Assembly: GCA_014706295.1 (NCBI GenBank)
Contig: JACSVZ010000004.1
Span: forward strand, 13,836,484 to 13,900,483
Origin: Lycocorax pyrrhopterus obiensis
Taxonomy: Eukaryota > Chordata > Aves > Passeriformes > Paradisaeidae
Direction of reading: 5' to 3'
Length of the DNA: 64,000 bases
Shown here in pieces: positions 1 to 13,505 of the stretch. The notes beneath the pieces were generated by a model that did no database searches, was not told where the DNA came from, and saw only the letters and a list, made by a program, of their open reading frames with translations. The translations under genes were made by a program, and so were the position numbers. The number at the start of each line of letters is the position of its first letter. Positions within the stretch are counted from its first letter, which is position 1.

Positions 1-1556
1 AACAAGCCACAGAACCTTATTGAGCACAGTTTTGAAAAAGTCAAATAGAAGACATTGCTCTGTTTAACATGGTCCTTGAGAAACACAGCCCAGGAGAACG
101 AAATTAAATGAGGGAAAGATATCCAAGCAATGCCAGGAAGACTGTATGAAGGGAGCAGCAAGCCAGACTTGAGTCAGTAAGCTGCAGAGCAAGCAGGCAA
201 CTGAATAGTGGAAAAATATAAGGAAGGGAAATATGTCATCATCTCTCCAGACAAACAACCTGTATCAGAGGGGTAATCACCCTTCTGTTGGCGGCATGGT
301 TAGAAGCTGAGGCAGCAGTGGTCCACTGTGGAGTGTGATTCTGCGGTCTAACATTGCTTCTGCACTCAGACATGGGCTGAAGAGTCTGAAACACGTGCCA
401 CGAGTCCTGAATTAATTTGGGTTTTCAGTGGAGATACACAAGATTTTGGGATAGATATTGTAGTGGGATCAGTTCAAGAAAATTCTTCAGGGGAGTCACT
501 GTCAAAACCTATTTATAATTATTCTGTTTAGAAACTTCAAAGGAACTTTTTAAGTCACAGTTCTATATGAATCAAAGATAAAGTGGATTCTGAGTAAAAG
601 CTCAACTGAAGGCAGTAAGAGTTATGGTTTTAAGATAATTATTATGGAGGAGATAGACTAAAAGCTGAAGGGGATGAGGAATGAAAAAAGGAAACATTAA
701 GATTCATCTATCCCAGCTTTTCCTTTCTTGCATCTGGAAGTTCTATGGTGCTAGATGGGAAACTCAAAACACTTGGTTGTAATCATAGATGAGATGTCTA
801 TGTGAACACTGTGACCCCTGCTTGGCCTAGTCTCTGGACATATTTATACAGACAGTCTTCTGCTGAACTTGGGTGCATTCAACTCAGTATAATGCCTGCC
901 TCCAAGAGCACTGTAAAATCAGTTCGCCTCTTGTGGAAATGCTAGGCCCAGGCTGAATGCCATGCTACCTAAAAGAAGGCTTAAAATACAGAATATGGCA
1001 TCAAATAAGTGTCCTCTGACACCTCAGTTGAAAAAAAGCTTCTAGACCTCTTTTAACATCATGATTCACATGGTACCTCTTCATCAGAGCATTGTTGTCT
1101 TTTCAGAGAATGTCTGCCTGTGCTTTTCCAACTATGGGGTGTGCCCTGTGAAATAGGCATCATCTGGAGTGAGTTCTCCTTTTCCTTGAGGAAAGGTAGT
1201 TCCAATGCATTGCCATAACTTGGCAGCCAGATTGTCATTCTAACTCTCGTTTTTGTACCTCAAAGGTGCTTGTTTAAAATATTGTGTGAGATGTGGGATA
1301 AACAGATCAACAGTTTAATAGCTCTGGTGTGTGTGCAGTGATCTTGATACATACTTAACACGGAAAGGCTAAAGAAAAAGAAAAGCTAAATTTGGTCTTG
1401 AATTTTTCCTTGGGAGTCAGTGAAGAGGGATATAAAATCTCACCAAGCAAGAGTGACTAGAGCTTGCTTTTTCCAGGCAAGGAAATGAATACTCTCAATT
1501 GTCTGATGATATTCAAATGATTCAATAGCACATTGTCTGAGTCTTCTCAGTCTTTT
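1..1556. other. Intergenic, nothing recognised
   Basis: AT-rich single-copy-looking DNA. No exon with plausible splice sites and family similarity, no repeat and no RNA gene was recognised on either strand. Confidence 0.5.
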
Positions 1557-2616
1557 TACTGGATGAGAGAAAGGCTGTGGATAGGTAAAAAAACTGTCAG
1601 GATGGCCAGGCCCAGAGAGTGGTGGTGAAAGGAGTTAAATCCACCTGATGCCCAGTCACAAGTGGTGCTCCCCAGGGCTCAGCTGGACCAGTCACGTTTA
1701 ATATGTTTATCAATGATCTGGATGAGGGGACTGAGAGCACCCTCAGCCAGTTTGCAGATGACCCCAAGCTGGGCTGGAGTGTTGGTCTGCTGGAGGGTAG
1801 GAAGTCTCCACAAAGGGATCTGGACCGGTTGGATTGCTGGGCTGAGGCCAGCTGTACAGATTCAATAACGTGAATCCGAAGTGCAGTCCTGCACTTGGGC
1901 CACCACAACCCCAGGCATCACTACAGGCTGGGGGCAGAGTGGCTGGAAAGCTGCCCATAGGAAAAGGACCTGGGGGTGCTGGTTGATGGTAGTTGAATGT
2001 GAGCCGGCAGCGTGCCCAGGTGGCCAAGAAAGCCAGTGGCACCCTGGCCTGGATCAGCAAGAGTGTGGCCAGCAGGACCAGGGCAGTGATTGTCCCTCTG
2101 TACTTGGCACTGGTGAGGCCACACCTCAAGTGCTGTGTCCAGTTCTGGGCCCCTCACTACAAGAAAGACATTGAGGGGCTGGAGAGACTCCAGAGAAGGT
2201 CAATGGAGCTGGGGAAGGGGCTGGAGCACAAGTCTGATGAGGAGCAGCTGAGGGAGCTGGGGATGCTTAGCCTGGAGAAGAGGAGGCTCAGGGGAAACCT
2301 TATTGTTCTCTATGATTACCTGAAAGGAGGCTGTGGTGGGGCCCAGGTGGGGGTCGGTCTCTTTTCCTGACACAGGACAGAAGGAAATGCTCTCAAGTTG
2401 CACCAGGGAGGTTTAGATTGGATAAATTTTTTAATGGAAAGGATTGTCAAGGCCCAGAATAGATTTCCCAGGGAGGTGGCTGAGTCACTATCCCTGAAGG
2501 TATTTAAAAGATCTCTGGATGTGGCACTCAGGGCCATGGTTTAGTTAATCCAGACTTGGCAGTGCTGGATTAACAGCTGCACTCGGTCTTTTCCAATCTA
2601 AACAATTCTGTGATTT
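1557..2616 (+). mobile_element. CR1 LINE fragment, 3' kilobase with ORF2 remnant
   Basis: About 1 kb of a CR1 non-LTR retrotransposon in sense orientation. It covers the end of the reverse transcriptase region ('tttatcaatgatctggatga' near 1707) to the 3' terminus ('acaattctgtgatttt'). A frame at 1993-2370 still reads like the ORF2 C-terminus, with [20 protein letters not shown] and [20 protein letters not shown]. Frame shifts and stops elsewhere show it is dead. The 5' end is approximate and truncated, as usual for CR1. Confidence 0.92.
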
Positions 2617-5600
2617 TGTAGTTGTAATTAGTCAGTCATAATTGCTTGGAAACTTTTTGTGTTGTGGGGAGCACTTGTAGAAGTTTGTATTATCAATACG
2701 TCAGGAACAATTTGCTGAAATGATTTGTGAAGAATTTTTTTAAATAGGAAGCTTACAGGAAAGTTGTCATCTTCTTACCAGAACATAAATTGAAGGGAAA
2801 AAAAAAGGAAAATCATTAATTTATCCTAGTTTATCTAGATTGTCAGATGTATCCTTTTTAGCTTTTACGATGGAGTAAATAGAATAAACTATTATTGTGT
2901 TGTCTTTTTTGTTGAAGTTCAACATTAGTCATGCTGCATGGCAGAATACCAATGAGTAATTTAAAATTTTTTTTTTCTTCCAGTGTAGGAGTTCCATGTT
3001 GTAAATCTAATTTACCTTATGCTGTATCTGTTGTCTCCATGTTTTCCATTTCATGTATAAAACGTAGAAGAGGCCCATCAGCTTGCTGAGGTGTATTCTG
3101 TGTGTCCCAATGTAACACGTCTCAGTTGCATAAATGGATTTTGTAATCTTTTGCTCTGTTGCTTGCACAATGTGGATTAAGTTAATTATTTATAGCTTGT
3201 CAGGGCAGCTGTTGAAGTGTCCTGTGCAATGCAAAGTTGTATTGCACAGGAAACCATCCTACTATGCCTTTTCAGTCTGGGTAGGGCCAGAAGACTTTTT
3301 AATTGATAGCTGAAATAATTTAGCGATCTTTTATGTTTCCCCAGAGAGAAGAATCTATTGTATTTGTCAAATAATTTTTCTTTGCTCACTTTTATCCTTT
3401 AATTTAATTTTTTAAAATTTTCCTTTAGAAGTGTCTCTGGTCTTCCCCAGCCACTTCTCTCTGTAGCCACAGGTTGTTTCAGCTTTTGGTGGTTATGTTA
3501 CCTGCATGTCTCTCTCACGGCCCTTCTAGGAAGAGCAGGTGCTCCCAGGCCGGACAGTTGAGCCCATGTCAAATTGGAAAGAGCAGCCACTAGACTGAGG
3601 TAGGGACAGGGGTCAGTGAGGCTCCAGAGAGTGTTGGTCCTTGCTCACCATTATCCTTTATACAAGCACTGGGATGTCTGGGCTTTTTGCAGGTCCTCTC
3701 TTCTTTTAATGTCTGCTTGTGAGAAGGTTCACTGCATTTAAGCTGGTCTGCACCAAGTCTTAGCCTGGAGCAGTGATGGTAATGCATATCCCAGTGCTGG
3801 TGTCCTGCTGAAGGCTGTGGAGTGGCCAGAGCAGGGCAGGCAAGAGAAATACCCTGCTGGTGCCCTGTTGGCCATCCCTGCCTGCCCTCACTGGGAGCAG
3901 GGCCCAGGCACTGTCTGCCAGGCCCTTGACCTCCCCTGCAGTCCTGCTGCTGACCTCTCCAGCTGGCCAGCCCTGGGATCCTCTCCCTCTGCTCACGCAG
4001 TAGGGGCCTGCTTTTTGTTAAGTTGCTGCTGAGTCAGGCCTTTCACAAATAAGCAGACCCTGACCATGAAAGTTCTGAAATTGTTTTTCCCTTTCATTTT
4101 TCCTGAACATCGTGTCACCTTTCTGCATCCAAAGTTCCTCTGATGTCAATGTAGGTAAGGGATCAAGGACGATTGTGTTTTTTTATTACAAGGAATCCTG
4201 ACGTGAAACTGGTCAGGTTAGCAGACCTGACAAACTCAAAGTGCGGGAAAATGTAAAATCAAAGAGGTCATGAGTAGTGCCCCAAAACTGGTGGGTACCT
4301 AATTTTATCTATGTGTATTTTTATATTAGTTGTTTTGTTGTAAAAAAAAAAAGTTCTGCTAGATAGATTTTCCTGAGATACAAGTAAAAGATGTGAATAG
4401 CTATGAATTGAACCATCCCATTTACATCTTAGCAGACTGAAGCCTTACTTGAGAGTCTGTACTCACTAACCAAACCCTTTAACCAAACAAGATATAACAG
4501 ACGTATTGGAGTTGTGATAAGACAATACGCTTTGAACTCTAAACTCTCCTGCCCTTGGAAATTCACTTCATTATGCATTGTGGAATAAGCTACTTAATAG
4601 CTGTTTTTTCTTCCAGAAAACAAAACAAAACGCACTTCCAGGAAAATTGGTAGTACTTTTGTTGTTCTTCAAGCTTATATTGTTTTTGTGCTGCTCAGGT
4701 CAGCGTGGAAAAACAGTCTAATATGTTTACTTTTGCTTAATTGATCTTACTTTGGCTTTGCATCATTTTTGGGGGGCATCAGTCCTGGGAACTCTAAACA
4801 AAGTGAAGATAGGTACATGTTATGTTTCAGTCAACAGGGTACAGATTCTGGGTTCAGATTCTAGTCTCAGTGAAAACAGTGGGTGGTTTCTCACTAGGTG
4901 GAATTATTCAGAAAGCATTTGATGTTTATTTAACTTCTCTCCCACCGAGTGTAGTGAGAAAGGAGCTCAGCACTGAGGACTCTTGAACATTTCACCCTTG
5001 TTGTTATCGCTGTTTGTCCTGCTGTTTGGTCAGGTTGTCCAGCTTTCATACTGCAGTGATTTCTTATCTAAGATGATACTACCTTTTTTATCCTCATAGA
5101 ATTGGGAAGTGTAATGTGTCTAAAAGGCCGGTTTTCTAAGAATGTTCCTCTTATAAGGATGGCTTTGTACACTCTAAAGAATGTAAAAGGTAGACATAAA
5201 ATAGCAATGTCTCTTTTTTTGCCTAAGTATTGGTTCTATTCATAGAAAAGTCGGGACTACTCAATACATGACTCCAGTAATGTAATGCTGGGTCGAAGTG
5301 GGGGTTTGAAGGCCAGCTTGGTTAAGGTCTTCACTTCCTAAAGAAAGAGGCAAGTATAAGAAATGGCACCTGCATTTGAAGAATAAAATACAGCTTCTGG
5401 AACAGTGTCTAGTGAAAACCTGTCTACCATCACATTTAGCTGTTTCTAAAGTAATAATCCTCACATCCCTAACTGGCTGCCACTCCTTGATCTTATGGGT
5501 CTTCTGCTGTTTGTTGTTCTTCCCCTATTCTGCAGCTGCTCTGTCTAAAGTGGAAGTGGCAGAGAATAACAGACTGGGGCCTTGTTCCTCATCTTTGTTC

Positions 5601-8600
5601 ACCATCACTGTAAATGTGGCTGACAGCAATAACCTTCTGATCTAAGGAGATGAAATGGGAACAAGTGAAATCTGGGAACACATGCAAATATTTGCTGACC
5701 AGTGCAAGATCAATTCACTAAAATAAAGATATGACTTTCTGCTGTGCACAGCTGTGATATGGGATGATGTGATGATGGAAAAAAAGAGGGTATTTCAGAT
5801 GACCATTGAAGTTCCTCAGGAACTGGGTATTTGGTATCAGTATCTTGGTGTTGAGGATGCTGGAATCCTGTCAGTTTTTCTTGTGGTGTTTCAGCTCTCA
5901 GTGCTGGTTACTGTTTGGCATCTTTGTGCTTAACATTCTGTAAGGCATAGAATATGCAGGAGGTTCAGTGTTACAGGCTCCACACTAGTCCCTTCTAAAA
6001 GCTATTATCTGCTGCAGTAATTACCACCACAAAAATAGTAAGAAAAGAACTAGGTCTTTCCTCTGGGCTATCTTAGCCTATTTTTTTTTTTCTTCTGAAG
6101 CTTGTGTTGTAGATCACAAGCTTTATGACACAAATTAAATTATCTCCCTTGTATCTCAAGTGTTCTATTGTGGTGATAAACCAAATTATATTTTAGGACC
6201 ACTGCTGCAGCTTCTCTGGGACAGAAATGCTTTTATGTATGTAATCCAATTAGGATTGGAACCATTATGGTCTTCAAGGGGAGATGGATTTGAAGTTCTG
6301 AATTCCACTCCACTGTGTTTTTGTTTATATAGAATAGTGTATACTTTGTTCAAGGGAATAAAACCTTTCTTTTTGCGTTGTCTTTAACAAAGTGAGTTGG
6401 CTCCTTTAACCACTTAACTTGAGTTGCTCTTCTAGAGCTGATTTATCTCCTGGAAGGATCACTGAAAAACCATTGCAAAGAAATCACAGGTTTACTCAGC
6501 AGAAGCCAGACAGGTGTGATTGGACATTCCTGTATTGCTGTCAATAGAGATAACAGAGCAGGAAACAACTAGCAGCCTGTTATCAATTTCTGCAGTCCCA
6601 ACCTTGTTAACTGTTAGGACACAACTTATCTTGTCCTGAGAAAAGAAAATTTGGGATTTTCTGTATACACACATCTTTATCTTACTCTTTCACCACTTTT
6701 CTCAAGTATCTTTCTAAGGTGTTTGGTTAAAGCTCATATTGTCATCTTAATTTAACAAGGTTGTTAATTATGTTTACATCGAGATACATCGTCAGCGTAC
6801 TCCGGAAAGTACAGGTATATCTGTACTCTAGTTAGTCTTCATTAGTCATGCTGGGTATTTTATTGCAACAGCCTGTAATTAATTTGTGAATAAAGATCAA
6901 AACCTCACAGTGCCTGCTTGAATGCTGCAAAGTAGCCTCCTGGCAACCCATGACAACTATCAGCTCTACCTTTTCTTCTCAGATATATAATAATATTGGA
7001 TATAAAATGACAGTGGGGGAAGCCTTTTTATTAGAAAAGGAAGCCACTCCAATTCAGACTGTAAATGAAAACTTTGTGATATTTGTCATCAGGTGGTACA
7101 AAGGGTCATCGTGTAAAGGATCAGAAATATTTGAGATCTGCAAGTTCATCATGCAAATATTTGAAGAAGCACAATGGAAGTAATATATTAATCTCCCTTT
7201 TAACTGGTTTCCAGTTCTTGAAAAGTGGAAATAACTTGTTCTTCATGAATTAGAAAGCTTCAGGCATGATGGTATAGGACTTCTGTTCAGTGCCCTTAAA
7301 TGTTCATACTTGGGCATAAAGTCTATCACTGAAAACAAGTCTGACTAGGAGGTGCTTCTGTTTGAAAATGATCCAGGCAATTAAAAATAAATCTTCTGAG
7401 TAGTCAGGGATTTAAAGACACATTTTAGATGTACATCATTACAGGCTTTCTACATACAGTCAGCTTGCTTCCCTGTCCATTCTTAATAAACTAAATTTGA
7501 CACTATGAAGGCTCTTCAAGTTGAGACTGTAGGATATCAGGAACATGGCTTGAGAAAATCTATCTTGTGGACATCAGGTAGGATTGGAGGACTACAGGAC
7601 TTGTAGTAATTTCAGTTTCAACTTCTGCAATATGTGCTTAAGATATTACCCATTTTGTAGGCTGTTCAATTTTCATTTTGTAAGCAGTTAATCTTTCTTT
7701 CATGCTGTGCTTCTCTTGGAAGGGCATTCCTCAATGTTACTGCTATAATGTTTATGGCTTTTCTAATTTTCACCTTAAATGATGCATGCTGGGTTTATAG
7801 CAACTGCTCTCGAGGCAGAACTGTCTTTTTCTTTCCTGCCCGATGTTTATTGCCTGTTACTATTGCTTGGTGGAAAATTATTTAGAATGAATTTGTTTTG
7901 AAGAGAAATCAAGAGAGCCTGGGGGATACAAGCTGGCCATGATGGCTGCAGTTTGAGACAGCTGGCCTGTTTCAGTGATGATGATGGCATCTGCTCTCCT
8001 GCACTATGGTAATAACAAAACTCTTCTGAAAGTCTCTGTGGGACTGACTTGCCACACTTGTCCAGTGTAGATAAGCCATCTTAATGGCAGAAGCTAGATG
8101 GGAGCAAGAAGGAAATCACAGTACAAGGTACTAAGGTGTGCAGGTCTCTGTTTAGGCAGGGTCTGTGGAGAGAGGCAGCCTTTTTCTTAGGCAGACTTAC
8201 GTAGTGGGAGGATGCTCACAAGCTTTTGGCACACAAATCCCTCCTAGACAGAACAGTCAAATGCTTGGTTGATTCAGGAACCAAATTCTTGGTTCTTTGT
8301 TACCAGAAGCAGCTGTGGAAGATTTCTTGTCTTTTGAGTGAACTGCCCATCAAAATACTGCATTCTGAAATGAGAAAAGAATTGCCAGCGAGATACACAG
8401 GGCAGCCAGAGGATTTGTGCAGATGCCCAGGCAGGTTTAGGGCAGTATACGAAATAGAAATTTACTTCATATAGCTGGTGTCAGAGTTTTGACAAGGAGC
8501 CACATGCTAGACTGCATCCAGTGTATAGACAAGAGAAAACTAGGTATTACTGTCTCCCAAACAAAATTAATTCATACCTTCACAGGGGCAGAACAAAACA

Positions 8601-11600
8601 AGCAAGGCAGACCTCTGTGTAGAGACTCTCTCCTGTGAGGAAAAGCAGTGAAAAATTAGCCATGCATGGGTATGGTATGGGAAGTAGTTTTCACTTAGTT
8701 AATCTGGCCCAGAAGCTCCTACTTGCCTGTGCAGGGATCTTGGAATATCATGGTATTGTTAGATGCCAGAGAGGCAGTGCTTTAGCAGCTGTTCAGGAGA
8801 ATGAAGAGCATTGTGTGGCTCTTGAAGCTGCTTCCCTCCCCTTTCCTCTTCAGAACACCCACTGGAGACAATGCTTCCACCTGTGATGGGCAACAGCCAG
8901 TCTCTGCAAGTGAACTCTGCCTCCTTCTGGGACAGAGATACAATGTTTAAATACAAAAGATGCCCCTAAAATGTCAACAGATGAAGAGAAAGAAAGATCA
9001 AGAAGAAGGTATGATTTTACTGAGTTAGGTTATCGGGACTGGTGTATGAAATTTCTCTCACATGGTACCTGGAAGCAGGTAAAAGACAACTGATAGGTGT
9101 CAAGTTTGGTGCTGCTGAAGACAAGGAAGACACATTAACAAGCCTACTTGAAAAGAAGTTGCTTTTCAGGTCAGATATCTGAAACATCCTTTGTTTGGCC
9201 CACTGGAAGTAGGCAATGGAAGAAACACTGAATGAATTGAATTAAGTCTTGCTTTGCTAACTGTTGTGAAGAATAGTGACAACCAGGACTCCTCAACAGA
9301 AGGCTGACTTAGCTAACTTTGTTCATTTCTTGCTCTCATAGGAAGATAGGTGGTAGGACAAAGAAAAGAGCTATAATTAAACTCCACCCATCTTCAAAAG
9401 AAGGTGAAGAGATCATAATTCATGCAATAAATCCATACCATTAGACAATAATTGTACAATTAGAAGCTGAACACTGAATGATTCGTGATTCATGAATAAT
9501 GAGCTAGTATCCACTCACAAACCTCAGTGAGGAAATCAAATTTGTGTTTGCTTAGGGGCAGTGATCTTTCTCAAACCTCTATCTGTAACCAGAAAGGAAT
9601 TTAGACACCTCATAAGAAAGTGCATGAACATAATTTCTTTTTTATAGTTTCTGAGAAATGGCTTTGAAAAAATGTGCAGTAACTTACTTTCATAATCACA
9701 TGGCAATTTTATGTGGAGATTTTTTTGGGTTTTGGTGTTTCAGGTTTTTTGGAGTGTTTTGTTATTGCAGAGTATTAAGTTTACTCTCTGTATTAGGATC
9801 CCCAAAGGTTTTGTTTCGCTGAGCTCTTTTTGGAGACTTTGATAATAAAGTATGAATGTCCCTATCCAGGAAGAGAAAAGACCCACTTCTTTCAGGAACC
9901 TGTCTTCACCAGCGGTTCATAGGTGATGCCACAGAGGAGAACAAACATCCTCAGGCAACACACTCTGTCTTTACACTCAATCTGTAATCATTACTCTATG
10001 ATTTTTTTTAAACTCATACAAAGAACACTCAGAACAAAACCCACAACCACCAATAGCTGAGGATCTAAAAAGGGATCTTTAAGAAGTAAGAGATGGTGTG
10101 CACAGCTCTAATTAACCTTGTATGCCCTCATAGCTGACCCTGATAACAGCAGAGACCTCTTGAGATCCCTGAGGAGTGTCCAGTGTGTGCTCCCACAAAG
10201 ATATGGGTGCCAACAGAAGAGGGATCACCAGAACTCAAGCAAACAGGTTGTTTCCCCTTGAGGGGAAGGATGTTGGTTTAGCAACAGTGGCTCCTACCAG
10301 AGGACACACGAGAGTGGGCACATAAGAGTGAGTGTGCAGACACTGGAAGCTTGATATAGGGGGTACTGCATTAAAGCACTGACTAGGGACTCTTGTTTTC
10401 TTTCTCGTTTGCTTTACAAATTGCTCTTCATCAATCCCTTCACAGAATCTTCTTCAGAGACCCCTGTACTTTCTTCTCTCCTACTTCCTGGAAGGGAAAC
10501 ATGAGAACAGAGCAACAAACCTTCTCACTTCTGTTTGTTTTAAATCTTCTCCTTTATTACCGCTGGCATTGTTTCCTTGTTCTACTTTCGTGTATTTACC
10601 TAATTCTGGCAGTAAACTCCTAACAGGAATGGTGTTTCCATAAATTTCACTGTATTTATTGAGCTACACATGTGATCATCTGCAGAACAGATTATTATTA
10701 TGATGATTGCAACAGCCAGGTCTGCAGGATTAACCAGTCAGAATGAGGAAAATCAGCTGCTTTTTTAAAAATATACATTCTTGACTAATATCAACTGCTT
10801 TCTGAGCTCTACAGTGAGTGAATGAGACAGCAAGGAATTTTGAACTTCTAAAACATTCCTATCTCAGAGTTATAAATGGGCAAAGGGATGATTTCTAAAA
10901 TGGGAAACCTGCTAGACTTTATCTGACCGTTAAGTCAGAATACTTTGCCTCATAATGAATTTTTGTTTGATTGAGGAAAGTTTTCCATTTTAGCTCACAT
11001 AAGAGAGTTCTGGGTTGAGGGTTTTGTGAGTTGGCTTTTTTTAGCTTTCACTTTCTTTTCTGTGATTTCTCGTAATCCTCTGTTCTGTTTCAAAACAGAT
11101 GGATTTCAAAAAACAGACAAGAGATTTCAACAGCACAAGCTCTCATGCTCCAGAGTTATTTAGAGCACTAGGAAAATTCATGTTCTATATGTCGTGGTTC
11201 TCTGCCTTTGAAATGGGCACAGTAATAGACTATCCTATCAGGGTGATGAGAGAGTGAGTGAATTTGGTGTTGTGTGATCAGTCACTCTGTTGAGACGAGG
11301 TCTGAAGTTTTAAATTACCATGTAATCTACATATAGAGATCATTGTCATGGTTGTTTTTATCTTTATTTTTGTCTTATGTATATAGTAGGTTGATGGATC
11401 ATAAATCAATAAGTTGATGGATCAAATTCCTGTGGTGGAATATCATAAGGTGCTGTTTACTGATTTAGCAGAAAAGGATAGTTTACCTATAATATTAATC
11501 ACCAAGGCTAGGCAAAATTTTGAGTATGGGCTTCCTTAAAAAAGAGAAGACATGATTTCTTTAAACCTAAGAACTGCATCATGCATTATGGAAAACACAG

Positions 11601-12950
11601 ATTAGGAAACGAAACAAGTTTGATTTTGGTGTTAATGCTGTAATGGCTGGTTGCTTTAAGGTTGCTGTAATAACACGTTACTTGTGGTTATGAGTAATAA
11701 TTGTTATTTAAAAGATTACAAAACTATTAATGAGTACTAAGCTTGTGTACACTAATTTTGAGATTGACGCTTGCTACGTGAGGGTAGTGCTTGTGTAAAT
11801 TTTGCACATAAATATAAAGCAACAGAGCTGAAGATTACTTGGAGAAAAGTGTTTTTCTAGTACTCTGATACTGCAAAGTGGGAGGTGCCAGACAATAGGT
11901 GTCAGCACGGGTTCAGCTATGCACAACTTCACTGCAAACATAGATTAAGGCAGCTGGTGTTAAGCACAAATTTGCTGTTAACTCTACTTTTAGCAAGCTG
12001 AAATGCCTGTAAAGAAGTGCTGAAAGAGTGTTTGACAGTTGTTATAAAATAGCTTTTGTAGGGTATAGACTGGGAAACAGAATAAATGAGTCAGAAGATA
12101 AAAGCTGGTAAAAATAATGTATGTATTGTATTCACTGTGAAATGTTTCCACAATACTTAAGGGAAGACTGTTTCTGAAAATTGTAATGTAATTAGGTTTT
12201 GTTGTTTCATGAATTATTCAGAGAGGTTGCTGAGAAGAAGACTTTGATATAGTGCTTTCCCAGGGATTGTAAAGAAATAATAAAAAAACCTAATCAAAAC
12301 TAATTGAAACTGAAGAAGGAAAGCAAAATCACAAGAATCAGAATGGAGCAGACAGGATAAGATACAGTGCTAGGAAACTTCCATGAGACTTTGGAACTCT
12401 GCTATTTTGTGGTGGAATTTTAAACTGGATCTAGAGGGTTTACATATCTTATTCATGAAACCAATGCATGCCATATGCAGGGGCCTGTGGATGATTCTGC
12501 AACACCTTTGGAAGGAAAACCAGGAAGACTTCACTCAAAATGTGTGGTTGTGTAATGGAGAAGCCAGAAGAAACGGCCACCAGGGAAATGGAAGACAAAA
12601 AATCCCTGGTTTTCCTGTGTGTTTTATTGGCAACATGCGCCTAGGATCCAGGATGTGAGGATTAAGCCAAAAAAGGTAAGACTAAATGCCTTAAGAGCCC
12701 AGTACAAACATTATGGTCTTAGCCCAGCACCTCAAAAGAGGTGCTGGATCAGAGTGCCAGTTCTCCAGAACTGCTTTTACGTGGACAAACACATACCTGT
12801 TTAAATTATGTCCTCCCAGGTAGAGGGTACTGTAGCTTTAAAATTGGGAGCAAAAATAGTGAGATAATCTTGCAGTCAGTCTACCAGCAGATGTGCACAT
12901 GTCAAGGAGTTTTTTTAAATACGCAGGTGCCGTCATTAGAGACCTCTGTG
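2617..12950. other. Upstream intergenic DNA, nothing coding recognised
   Basis: About 10 kb with only short chance reading frames. Two perfect short inverted repeats occur (3220-3251 and 12724-12747). A gene-dense bird genome could hold enhancers here, but I cannot point to one from sequence alone. Confidence 0.5.
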
Positions 12951-13054
12951 TGGTGAATGCCAGGTGGATGGCTGTGCACGGAGCAAGCGAAACCGCTTTT
13001 TCTTGTCAATATTTGGTGAGGGATAGCTGGGAGAACCGCCCTCCCCCCGAAGTT

Positions 13055-13311
13055 TGCATTGCATTGCGAAATGCTGTGAATTCCCTGCTAGCTGCCGTGT
13101 CAGTGGCACATGGCGAGTGCCCCAAGCCCGGCAGGATAATCTAAAGGGAATGCAGCTGAACTGTGCTCCACTGCTGTGTAAAAGGGGGCGGGCCACGCTG
13201 CTCCTTCCAGCTCCATTTCCGTCATTAGGGCTGCAGAAGCTCCAGCCAAAGGCAGCTGGCACGCCCCTTCATTGCCTCTTATATAGTGTGGGGTTGCACA
13301 GGGAGCTGATG
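13055..13311 (+). promoter_or_regulatory. XDH: XDH promoter region with TATA box and GC boxes
   Basis: TTATATAG at 13279-13286 lies 166 bases before the start codon and is a good TATA box. Transcription would then begin near 13310 (inference). Upstream are a GC box (GGGGCGGGCC, 13185-13194), a CACGCCCC element just before the TATA box (about 13260-13267), and a C/EBP-like site ATTGCGAAAT at 13063-13072. The stretch is GC-richer than its surroundings. An ATG followed at once by TAG sits at 13309-13314, close to the predicted start site; it would be a minimal upstream ORF only if transcription starts before it. Mapping of capped 5' ends would settle the start site. Confidence 0.6.
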
Positions 13312-13451
13312 TAGAAATAAAGTCAAACTTTGTTGAGGCGGACTCGTGTTCCTTGTGGTGTGGCTGGTGCTCGCTTCGCTGGGGGGTGTAGGGCTGCTCT
13401 CACAAGGGTGGTCTGTGGCCCCGTTTGAGTGGAATTTGGAAGGTGTGCAGG

Positions 13452-13505
13452 ATGGCTCCAAACGAGGCAGGGGATGAACTTGTTTTCTTTGTGAATGGTA
13501 AAAAG
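13452..13505 (+). CDS. XDH: XDH exon 1 (residues 1-18)
   Basis: Encodes [18 protein letters not shown], the start of the plant-ferredoxin-like [2Fe-2S] fold. The ATG has A at -3 and G at +4, a strong context, and the N-terminus is four residues longer than human XDH as I recall it. The donor is GTAAGG; the intron that follows is the longest of the gene (about 7 kb). Confidence 0.93.

Noticed and set aside
1743..2129. 128-codon minus-strand frame
   Set aside because: It lies antisense to a CR1 LINE whose sense strand explains the sequence; the composition is that of a shadow frame.
3220..3251. A microRNA gene of the miR-25/92 family
   Set aside because: The stem is too short and the 3' arm beyond the seed does not resemble any member I know; kept only as an inverted repeat.
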